Source: Tellurirhabdus bombi (GTDB lineage Bacteria > Bacteroidota > Bacteroidia > Cytophagales > Spirosomataceae). From it: 64,000 nucleotides of DNA. Below, piece after piece: positions 27,061 through 34,603 of the stretch. Position numbers and translations under genes: made by a program. The stretch lies in contig NZ_CP090557.1 of the NCBI RefSeq assembly GCF_021484805.1, forward strand, positions 2,492,001-2,556,000, read 5' to 3'. A model generated the notes under the pieces. It did not search any database and was not told the DNA's origin. It worked only from the letters and a program-made list of their open reading frames with translations. Numbering within the stretch: position 1 is the first letter of the stretch; each line of letters starts with the position of its first letter.

Positions 27061-27552
27061 ATGAAAAAATTACTACGCCTTTCTTGGCTGATATTGCTGG
27101 TAGCGGGTTTATTTACCGGATGTTCCGAAAAAATAGAGCCAACGCCGGCAACTTATTCGCAATTGCTAACCGGAACGGAGAAAAAAGCCTGGAGTCTGGT
27201 TTCCTACCAGGTTATCGATAATGGGGTAGCGTCGGGGGTAATTCCAGCCCGTCAATTATTCGATTATGCCTGCGAATCCGACGACCAGTACGTTTTTTAT
27301 GCGAACGCAGAGCACAAATTTGAATACACGAACGGGGCATCAAAATGTGACCCTAGCGAGCCAGACGTTATTTTTGAAGATAGCTGGGCTTTAGTTAATT
27401 CAAATGCGTACCTGGAGTTTGTGCTTCCCGTATTAGGGGGAAAAGTGCCCTGGACAATCAAAAACCTGACGCCTACTGTCTTGACGGTCGAATATTATTT
27501 CGGAGATATCAACGCCAGCTACCGTTTTACGTTCAATTCTACGACAAAATAA
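27061..27552 (+). CDS. Small lipocalin-like lipoprotein
   Basis: A 163-residue lipoprotein from ATG 27061 (a TTG two codons earlier is unlikely). Lipobox FTGC near residue 21, then a sequence of alternating beta strands with LTGTEKKAWSLVSYQV near the start and YRFTFNST at the end, the pattern of lipocalin-like domains common near Bacteroidota SusCD genes. Two mature cysteines (YACES, SKCDP) may form a disulphide. It lies 42 bases after the Calx-beta-like gene. Function unknown; a role in surface binding of the imported nutrient is inference from context. Confidence 0.65.
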   Translation: MKKLLRLSWLILLVAGLFTGCSEKIEPTPATYSQLLTGTEKKAWSLVSYQVIDNGVASGVIPARQLFDYACESDDQYVFYANAEHKFEYTNGASKCDPSEPDVIFEDSWALVNSNAYLEFVLPVLGGKVPWTIKNLTPTVLTVEYYFGDINASYRFTFNSTTK

Positions 27553-27632
27553 GTTGTTCCGGTTACTTTAAAAGATGCTGTTTCTAATAACAGAGTAACT
27601 TGGAAATCAACCGATTCGGATAAGATACGACT

Positions 27633-30035
27633 ATGTTCCAACGACTACTTCTTTCCCTTTCTTTCCTTCTTCTGGCTTTTAAGCCATTGGTGGCCCAGCA
27701 GCTTCCATCCTGGCAGCAGCTTGCGGATCGACCAAGCATTGAGAAATGTGCTACCATGCAGATGGACAGTGCCTTGCGGATCAGACACCCAGAGATGGGG
27801 AGTCGGTCTGATTTTGAGAAAAGCATCCAGGAGCGCGTTAATCAGATTCAAAAATTACAGAAAACGGGCCGTTTGGCGGCAGTCGTTCTGACCATTCCCG
27901 TCGTTGTGCACGTTGTCCACAACGGGGAAGCAGTTGGATCCGGGCGTAACATCAGCGCGGCCCAGGTTCAATCCCAGCTTGAGACACTGAACGAGGACTT
28001 TCGTCGGAAACCAGGTACGCGCGGGTATAATGACAACCCAGTTGGCGCTGACATTGAGATTGAATTTTGCCTTGCTGCGGTTGATCCACAGGGCCGGACG
28101 ATGACCGAACGGGGGATTGATCGGGTAAACGGAAACCGGGCAAGCTGGTCGCGGAGTGACATCGAAGGCGTTTTAAAGCCAAGCACGTATTGGGATCCTG
28201 AAAAATATTACAACATCTGGGTAACCGATCTGTCCGAAGCGACATCGGGGGGAATTGTGGTGGCTTACGCGCAATTTCCAAGTGCATCAAACTTGACTGG
28301 GATGCCCCCCAACGGTGGAGCTGCCAGTACGGATGGTGTTGTCGTTAATTACTGGGCATTCGGTAATTCCGAGAAGGGAAACTTCCCGGTTTTACGGGCT
28401 CCTCAAAACCTGGGCCGAACACTAACCCATGAAACGGGCCACTGGCTGGGATTGATTCACATCTGGGGAGATTCTAATTGTGGAAACGATTTTGTTGATG
28501 ATACACCGACACAGGCATCAGCAAGCAATGGGTGTCAGAAAGGGCGGGTTAGTTGCAACACTACGAACATGGTGGAGAACTACATGGATTATTCCGATGA
28601 CGCCTGTTTCAATATTTTCACGATGGGGCAAAAAGCCCGGATTCGGGCCGTCATGGACATTAGCCCTCGGCGGGCTAACCTGATTACTTCTAGTGTCTGT
28701 GGAATTACCGTAGCCGGACGGCCTGCTGCCAACTTCCGGGCCGATCGACAACGCATTCTCTTGGGTGCACAGGTGCGGTTTACGGACCTCTCAACCAATT
28801 TCCCGACAGCTTGGGAGTGGACGTTTGAGGGAGGAACCCCAGCGACATCATCTGAGCAAAACCCAGTAGTGACTTACAATCAGCCTGGTAAGTTCAAGGT
28901 AACCCTGGTGGCCTCCAATAGTGCTGGCCGTTCAGAGCCCGTCGTGCGGGAGCAGTACATTGAAGTACTGAATGTTGGCTTGTGCACCGATCAAACCAAT
29001 TTTAATGGTACACGAACTGTAATTCGCTATCCAAATGGAACGGGTTACGTGGCTGGACAAAATAACAGAGGAACAAAAGCCGTATCGGAGTTTTTCAATA
29101 ATGATCTGGGCTATGTAAACCTGAGTAGTGCTTCGTTGCGTTTTGGGGTTGCCAAAGCAGCCAGAGGAGCCAACACAGAGGCTATTGTCAACGTTGTGGT
29201 CTGGAATGCCCGAGGCTTTCAAAGTGGGCCGGGGGCTATTCTGGAAACAAAGGAAGTGCCTTTGCGCGTGATTCTGGATGATGTGGCGAATAACCGCCCA
29301 ACCAACATTACGTTCGACCGAAATGTACCCCTGAGTGGCTTGCCATTCCATATTGGTATTCAATTGACGTATGCCGCTGGTGATACCGTCGCCTTGATGA
29401 CCACCAGAGACGGCGAAGCGTTGAACGCCACTTCCTGGCGGCAGAATACAAAAAATGAGTGGGGACGAAATCGGGACAGTCTGGGCTTGAACATCGCGCA
29501 CGACATCACCGCGAAGGTGGGCATGAAGCCTTCCGTACAGGTGGCTGTTTCAGAGCAGTTTGTCGATCCGGGTACAGCCGTGACGATAAACGCGCGCGGT
29601 TCCAGTATTTTCAGCTGGGCTGGCGAAAACCTAAGCTCCAACCTGGGTCCTCAGGTGATTGTTCGGCCAACGCAGACCAGTTCTTATACGGTAACAGGTT
29701 CGGGGACGGATCTATGTACAGCCACGGCCACGGCCCGCGTTTTCGTTAGGGCGGGAACGGTAACGGGGGTGGAGCCTACGGCCGATCAAGAGCTGTCCAT
29801 TACACCGAATCCGAGCGATGGCATTGCGACTTTATCGCTCCGAAATAAGCTGCGTGGTCAGTTAAACGTCTCCGTTAGGACCTTGACAGGCGTAGAAATC
29901 ATCAGGCAGCAATACCAGAAAACCGAAGACCGATTCGAGCAACCGCTAAACCTGCAACACTATCCCGCAGGAGTTTACATCGTTGAGATCCGCTCTGGTG
30001 ATGAAGTGTTTAGGCAGAAAATAGTGAAGTATTAA
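27633..30035 (+). CDS. Secreted M43 (pappalysin-like) metalloprotease with PKD and T9SS sorting domains
   Basis: Secreted zinc protease of 800 residues. Signal peptide to ~21; pro-region to ~85; catalytic domain ~90-350 with the extended zinc motif HETGHWLGLIH (H266-H276) and Met-turn YMDY near 318; the Cys-rich segment after it is typical of the family. A PKD domain follows at ~367-445 (FTDLSTNFPTAWEWTFEGG). The C-terminus (~725-800, ITPNPSDG ... YPAGVYIVEIRSG ... KIVKY) is a type A type IX secretion sorting domain, so export to the surface through T9SS is expected. It ends the second SusCD unit, which suggests proteolysis feeding the importer, though this is inferred. Confidence 0.9.
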   Translation: MFQRLLLSLSFLLLAFKPLVAQQLPSWQQLADRPSIEKCATMQMDSALRIRHPEMGSRSDFEKSIQERVNQIQKLQKTGRLAAVVLTIPVVVHVVHNGEAVGSGRNISAAQVQSQLETLNEDFRRKPGTRGYNDNPVGADIEIEFCLAAVDPQGRTMTERGIDRVNGNRASWSRSDIEGVLKPSTYWDPEKYYNIWVTDLSEATSGGIVVAYAQFPSASNLTGMPPNGGAASTDGVVVNYWAFGNSEKGNFPVLRAPQNLGRTLTHETGHWLGLIHIWGDSNCGNDFVDDTPTQASASNGCQKGRVSCNTTNMVENYMDYSDDACFNIFTMGQKARIRAVMDISPRRANLITSSVCGITVAGRPAANFRADRQRILLGAQVRFTDLSTNFPTAWEWTFEGGTPATSSEQNPVVTYNQPGKFKVTLVASNSAGRSEPVVREQYIEVLNVGLCTDQTNFNGTRTVIRYPNGTGYVAGQNNRGTKAVSEFFNNDLGYVNLSSASLRFGVAKAARGANTEAIVNVVVWNARGFQSGPGAILETKEVPLRVILDDVANNRPTNITFDRNVPLSGLPFHIGIQLTYAAGDTVALMTTRDGEALNATSWRQNTKNEWGRNRDSLGLNIAHDITAKVGMKPSVQVAVSEQFVDPGTAVTINARGSSIFSWAGENLSSNLGPQVIVRPTQTSSYTVTGSGTDLCTATATARVFVRAGTVTGVEPTADQELSITPNPSDGIATLSLRNKLRGQLNVSVRTLTGVEIIRQQYQKTEDRFEQPLNLQHYPAGVYIVEIRSGDEVFRQKIVKY

Positions 30036-30067
30036 AAAACGAAGTCGCTAAATCAGCTCTAAAATTC

Positions 30068-30102
30068 GCAAAGATGCTATCGAAAGTAGCATCTTTGCTT
30101 TT
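30068..30102 (+). terminator. Intrinsic terminator after the protease gene
   Basis: A perfect 12-bp stem (GCAAAGATGCTA / complement) with loop TCGAAAG and a TTTT tail. It closes the SusCD-protease unit but ends only eight bases before the GNAT start codon. Confidence 0.85.
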
Positions 30103-30110
30103 AAAAATCC

Positions 30111-30554
30111 ATGCAAATTAGAAAAGGTACTCCCGACGACGTTCCCCAGTTGTTTGAGCTAGTCACTGAGCTAGCTATTTACGAAAAAGCCCCGGAACAG
30201 GTAACCAACACCCCCGAGCAAATGCTGAAAGATGGGTTTGGCGAACACCCACTTTTTGGGGTTCTGGTGGCAGAAGTAGAAGGCAAGGTGGTGGGCATGT
30301 CGCTCTATTATTACCGCTACTCAACCTGGAAAGGAAAGCGTCTTTATCTGGAAGATATAATTGTAACCGAAAACCACCGTGGTCAGGGTTTAGGCAAGCT
30401 CTTGTTTGAAAAAACAGTGGAGGAAGCGCGGCAGTCGGACTGCACGGGAATGATGTGGCAAGTACTGGATTGGAACCGCCCGGCCATTAATTTTTACAAA
30501 GCTTTTGAGGCCCGATTTGACACAGAATGGTGGAACTGCCACCTCGATTTCTAG
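30111..30554 (+). CDS. GNAT-family N-acetyltransferase (diamine acetyltransferase-like)
   Basis: Acetyl-CoA-dependent acetyltransferase of 147 residues. The start IRKGTPDDVPQLFELVTELAIYEKAP is typical of the spermidine/spermine or thialysine acetyltransferase-like subgroup. The CoA motif A is VTENHRGQGLGKLLFE, and the C-terminal YKAFEARFDTEWWN segment also fits. Substrate not provable from sequence. Its ATG directly follows a terminator hairpin with no room for a normal leader, so either the upstream terminator is read through, or transcription starts within the hairpin region giving a very short leader. Confidence 0.88.
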   Translation: MQIRKGTPDDVPQLFELVTELAIYEKAPEQVTNTPEQMLKDGFGEHPLFGVLVAEVEGKVVGMSLYYYRYSTWKGKRLYLEDIIVTENHRGQGLGKLLFEKTVEEARQSDCTGMMWQVLDWNRPAINFYKAFEARFDTEWWNCHLDF

Positions 30555-30594
30555 GCGCTGGATAATTACCCAACTCTTTTCTAACCAAAATCTG

Positions 30595-30602
30595 TATTTT
30601 TG
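30595..30602 (+). promoter_or_regulatory. -7 box candidate of the transglycosylase gene
   Basis: TATTTTTG fits TAnnTTTG and lies 53 bases before the chosen ATG (30655). The matching -33 region has no clear TTTG, so this is moderate evidence only. Confidence 0.4.
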
Positions 30603-30654
30603 CGCGATTCTTTAAATATAGAAGTACTTGGTTGCGGACTCTGAATCAGGCAGA

Positions 30655-32865
30655 ATGCAAGTTAAAACAAAACGAATACTTAAAATAACCGGCTGGATAC
30701 TGCTTGGCTTATTGACGCTGGGCGGAGTAGCAGGCGGTATTGCCTACCAAAAGCGGGAAGCACTCCTAAAAGCTGCTCTGGAAAAGGGCATTCGAAAAGC
30801 CAAACGGGATTATGACTTACAGGTAACAGTTGGCTCCGCGCGTTTTACCGGACTGGCAACCGTGGCGTTTACAGACATCGCCGTGGTACCCGTTGAACGG
30901 GATAGCCTGGTACGGATTGATAGCGTGGAAGTTGGCGTGAGTATCTGGCCTCTGCTGGTTGGGAAGGTGGCCGTGTCTTCGCTGAACCTGCAAAATGGCC
31001 AGATCAATGTGGTCCGTCGTGATAGCCTTACCAACGTTGATTTTCTGCGAAAACGCAGTGAAAAAGACTCGGCTGTTGTAACAGAAACCCCAAATTCCCG
31101 CCGGACGGATTTGTCGGTTGTTGCGGGAAATCTGGTTGATAACTTGTTGTCGAAAATTCCGGCCGACATGAACGTAGGAAATCTGGAGTTACGGCTAACG
31201 GATAGCACGCGGCAAATGAGTTTCCTGACCGAATCGGCCATCATCAACGACGAACAGCTAACGTCTACCATTCGTGTCAACGGCAACGAAGCGGTTTGGC
31301 ACCTGAACGGTCGGGTAAACGGCGGCGATCAAGAAGCGAATGTGCAGCTTTATGCCGATGGAAAACCGCTTGAACTGCCTTATCTGGAAGAGCGATACAA
31401 ACTAAAATTGCAGGCCGATACCTTAGGCGCCGAACTACGCGAAGTTGAGCGTTCAGGCGGGGAGTTGCGAATCGAAGGGGCTGGCTCAGTTAGTAATCTG
31501 CGAATTAATCACCCGGCGGTTGCCTTGAGCGATGTAGTGGTTCCCCATGCGGCCATGGATGCCAATCTGTTTGTTGGTGAAAATTACCTGGGTGTAGACA
31601 GCTCATCGACTATTCGATTAAATAAGGCGACGGCGCACCCTTTCATCAAATACACGACTTACCCAACCAAAATCTACGAGGTTCAGTTACACACAGAGTC
31701 CCAGGAAGCGCAGGATGTATTTGATTCGTTTCCGCAAGGGCTGTTTGAGTCACTGGAAGGCATCAAGGTAAGCGGTCAGTTAAAGTATGACCTGAGTCTG
31801 CATTTGGATAGTTCGCTGCCTGATTCGGTGAAGTTTGAGGCTGGAATGACGCCGACTAATTTCAAAATCATACAGTTCGGAAAAGAAGATCTGGGCAAAA
31901 TGAACCGGTCCTTCGAGCACGAAGTATACGAAAAGGGCAAGCTGGTTCGGAAGTTCACCGTAGGGCCGGAGAATCCGAAATTCAAGCCGTTGAACGAAAT
32001 CTCGCCCAACATTCGGAATGCCGTTCTGACTGCCGAAGATTACAATTTCTTTACGCACAAAGGATTCAACGAAAAAGCCTTCCGGGTATCGATCGCGACC
32101 AACTTTAAAGAGAAAAAATTCAAGCGGGGAGCCAGTACGATTTCCATGCAGCTGGTGAAAAACGTTTTCCTGAACCGGAATAAAACGCTCTCCCGAAAGT
32201 TTGAAGAAATCCTGATTGTCTGGCTGCTCGAGAACCAGCGGATTGTTAGCAAAGAGCGCATGTATGAAGTCTACCTCAACATCATTGAGTGGGGGCGCGA
32301 CATCTACGGCATCGAAGAAGCCTCGCGGTATTATTTTGCCAAAAGCGCCTCGAACCTGGATATCGGGGAAAGTATTTTTCTTGCCTACGTGGTTCCTTCG
32401 CCAAAGCGGGCGCTGACCCGTTTTGCGCCCGATGGATCCCTGAAAACCTATTTGCGGGGCTACTTTAAACTAATTGGCCGCATCATGGCTAAGCGTGGTT
32501 TAACTCCTTACGATTCGAGCGCGTATGGCTTTTACGGCGTTCGCGTGCGGGAAGGGTTACGGCAGCAAATTGTACCGGTGGATAGCATCCAGATCGATAG
32601 CACCATGATGTTTGAGCCGGATATCGATGGCGAGATGCCCGAGAGCACGGGCGGTATCAACGGCTTCTTCCGCCGCGTATTTGGCCGGGACCGCGAGGCG
32701 CCAGCCACCGTCACGCCGGAGCAACAAAGTTCAGATCCTAATTCGCCGGCTGCTGCGGATACTGTAAAAACGCGTCGCCAGCTTCGGCAGGAGCGCCGGG
32801 AGCGCAAGCGACGCGAAAAAGAAGAAGAACGACGCCAGCAAGAGGCTGGAAACACTGACGGTTAA
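30655..32865 (+). CDS. AsmA-like / GT51 peptidoglycan glycosyltransferase
   Basis: A 736-residue inner-membrane protein. TM helix at ~11-30; a long periplasmic region (~40-400) made of AsmA/DUF748-like beta repeats (VAFTDIAVVPVERDSLVRIDSVEVGVSIWPL); then a GT51 transglycosylase domain (~440-600) with catalytic E461 in TAEDYNFFTHKG, RGASTISMQLVKN at 491-503 and the third motif EVYLNIIEWG. No penicillin-binding transpeptidase domain follows; instead the C-terminus is a highly charged Arg/Glu tail (~700-736). Thus a monofunctional glycan-polymerising enzyme with an added N-terminal envelope domain. ATG 30655 is preferred over a TTG nine codons upstream, as it puts the basic cluster directly before the TM segment. 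Confidence 0.85.
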   Translation: MQVKTKRILKITGWILLGLLTLGGVAGGIAYQKREALLKAALEKGIRKAKRDYDLQVTVGSARFTGLATVAFTDIAVVPVERDSLVRIDSVEVGVSIWPLLVGKVAVSSLNLQNGQINVVRRDSLTNVDFLRKRSEKDSAVVTETPNSRRTDLSVVAGNLVDNLLSKIPADMNVGNLELRLTDSTRQMSFLTESAIINDEQLTSTIRVNGNEAVWHLNGRVNGGDQEANVQLYADGKPLELPYLEERYKLKLQADTLGAELREVERSGGELRIEGAGSVSNLRINHPAVALSDVVVPHAAMDANLFVGENYLGVDSSSTIRLNKATAHPFIKYTTYPTKIYEVQLHTESQEAQDVFDSFPQGLFESLEGIKVSGQLKYDLSLHLDSSLPDSVKFEAGMTPTNFKIIQFGKEDLGKMNRSFEHEVYEKGKLVRKFTVGPENPKFKPLNEISPNIRNAVLTAEDYNFFTHKGFNEKAFRVSIATNFKEKKFKRGASTISMQLVKNVFLNRNKTLSRKFEEILIVWLLENQRIVSKERMYEVYLNIIEWGRDIYGIEEASRYYFAKSASNLDIGESIFLAYVVPSPKRALTRFAPDGSLKTYLRGYFKLIGRIMAKRGLTPYDSSAYGFYGVRVREGLRQQIVPVDSIQIDSTMMFEPDIDGEMPESTGGINGFFRRVFGRDREAPATVTPEQQSSDPNSPAAADTVKTRRQLRQERRERKRREKEEERRQQEAGNTDG

Positions 32866-32880
32866 TCGATAAATAACCAC

Positions 32881-33627
32881 TTATTTTAACGTTTCGGCAC
32901 ATTCTTTCACCCGGTCGGTATTGATAAAATCAACGTCGAGCCGGGTGAGTTGTTTCCAGGCGGTAGGCGTATCGGGTGTGGCCCAGAAACGAATGGGTTT
33001 ACTTTGGCCGTGGGCGCGCTTAATGATGCGTTTCAACGTTTCCCGGTCCCGATCCGTTAATTCTCCTTCGCCTTTCCAGCGCGAATAATTGTGAAACGAA
33101 TCACTGATGAGCCCTACGTGCTTCAGGGTCTCCGAATCGTAGACTTCGTTGGGGCGGCCGTCAAACTGAAGGTAGGCTGGGTAATCGACCCAGGCGGCAA
33201 CGGCGGGCCGGTTACCGCTGATGATCAACTGGATGGCCATTGGATTGAGCGCCCGATCAAAACAGGTGCGGTAGGGAGCAATAGCCTCTTGTATTTTCTT
33301 CAGCGTCTCAACACCATCATCTTTAACATCAATCACGAGCTGGAACATGTACTTCCGATCCGGGCTCACCTTGTTTTTGTGTTGGTCAAACAGGCGGGCA
33401 ATTGGCTTTAAGTAGAGCGAATCAAGCGTTGGCGCTTTAGCTAGTTCTTCTTTGGTATGCGCAACGAGCAACTTCCCGTCTACCAGAAAAACATCCGCTT
33501 CGATGGAAGCTGCACGGGCATTATACGCTCCCCAAAAAGGCTCCGCTTTGACATAATCATTGTGCGAATGAATTTGCTGCGCGAATGATAGTAGGGGACA
33601 GAGTAGCAGAAATAGAAGCCGTTTCAT
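32881..33627 (-). CDS. Glycerophosphodiester phosphodiesterase / PI-PLC-like exported protein
   Basis: A 248-residue exported protein of the PLC-like phosphodiesterase TIM-barrel superfamily. The signal peptide is MKRLLFLLLCPLLSFAQ. The motif HSHNDY near residue 20 carries the first catalytic histidine, EADVF the metal-binding acidic residues, and LLVAHTKEEL the second histidine. The last strand FINTDRV is also typical. Likely role: hydrolysis of phosphodiesters of phospholipid head groups in the periplasm. It converges with the transglycosylase gene with just 15 bases between stops. Confidence 0.82.
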   Translation of the reverse strand: MKRLLFLLLCPLLSFAQQIHSHNDYVKAEPFWGAYNARAASIEADVFLVDGKLLVAHTKEELAKAPTLDSLYLKPIARLFDQHKNKVSPDRKYMFQLVIDVKDDGVETLKKIQEAIAPYRTCFDRALNPMAIQLIISGNRPAVAAWVDYPAYLQFDGRPNEVYDSETLKHVGLISDSFHNYSRWKGEGELTDRDRETLKRIIKRAHGQSKPIRFWATPDTPTAWKQLTRLDVDFINTDRVKECAETLK

Positions 33628-33690
33628 ATCTTGTGGGTGATATACAATTTTTAAAGAGTAAGGAATTTATAGTGGTTAAAGATAGGGACT

Positions 33691-33721
33691 TTTGTCATCC
33701 CCGTCCAAACGGTTAATTTTG
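33691..33721 (+). promoter_or_regulatory. Promoter of fabG
   Basis: -33 TTTG (33691-33694), 19-base spacer, -7 TAATTTTG (33714-33721): an exact fit to the Bacteroidota consensus. Expected transcription start is a few bases later, giving a leader of about 40 bases before ATG 33770. Confidence 0.75.
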
Positions 33722-33769
33722 GGGTTACTATTTTAATCATCTAATTTCTTTTAGTAATAATAAGACCCC

Positions 33770-34516
33770 ATGAGTTTATTGCAAGGTAAAGTGGTGTTGA
33801 TAACTGGAGCCTCACGCGGCATCGGACGGGCTATTGCAATTCGTTTTGCGCAGGAAGGTGCTGATGTAGCGTTTACGTATCTTTCCAGCGTGGAAAAAGG
33901 CCAGGCGCTCGAAGCAGAATTAGCCGCTTTTGGCATCAAGGCAAAAGGTTATCGCTCCGATGCCTCTGTGTTCACTGCCGCCGAAGAGCTGGCCGCTCAG
34001 GTCGTTGCTGATTTTGGAAAAATTGACACCTTGATTAATAATGCCGGCATTACCCGCGATGGATTGTTAATGCGGATGTCCGAACAACAATGGGACGACG
34101 TTATTAACGTTAATCTTAAGTCGGTCTTCAACCTGACCAAAGCCGTCATCAAGCCAATGATGAAAGCCAAGTCGGGTTCGATCATTAACCTGACTTCTGT
34201 AGTAGGTCTGCGGGGAAATGCCGGACAAGCCAACTACGCCGCCTCCAAGTCGGGCATTATTGGGTTTACAAAGTCAGTTGCGTTGGAACTTGGTTCGCGG
34301 AATATCCGCGCCAACGCCATCGCTCCGGGCTTTATTGAAACAGAAATGACCGGCGAATTAAATGAAAAAGCCATCGAAGAATGGAAGCAGACAATTCCGC
34401 TCCGACGCGGTGGGCAACCCGAAGAGGTCGCCGACTGTGCCATCTTCCTGGCGTCTGATCTTTCCCGTTACATCACCGGACAAGTGTTGCAGGTCGATGG
34501 TGGGATGTTAACTTAG
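33770..34516 (+). CDS. fabG: 3-oxoacyl-[acyl-carrier-protein] reductase FabG
   Basis: NADPH-dependent reductase of the fatty acid elongation cycle, 248 residues, classical SDR fold. The cofactor motif TGASRGIG is at 12-19, NNAG at 90-93, and the catalytic S143, Y156 and K160 are all present. The C-terminal ITGQVLQVDGGM is characteristic of FabG. A consensus promoter lies directly upstream and the gene appears monocistronic or first of a short unit with the von Willebrand A protein gene 87 bases later. Other short-chain dehydrogenases are possible, but the motif set and length favour FabG. Confidence 0.9.
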   Translation: MSLLQGKVVLITGASRGIGRAIAIRFAQEGADVAFTYLSSVEKGQALEAELAAFGIKAKGYRSDASVFTAAEELAAQVVADFGKIDTLINNAGITRDGLLMRMSEQQWDDVINVNLKSVFNLTKAVIKPMMKAKSGSIINLTSVVGLRGNAGQANYAASKSGIIGFTKSVALELGSRNIRANAIAPGFIETEMTGELNEKAIEEWKQTIPLRRGGQPEEVADCAIFLASDLSRYITGQVLQVDGGMLT

Positions 34517-34603
34517 AATCGCGACAGAGTGACTTAGCGGCCCACGAATCAGATTAAGCCCTGGTTGGTGGGCTGCTCTGGGACTTTGTTTCCCTAAAAC
34601 TTT

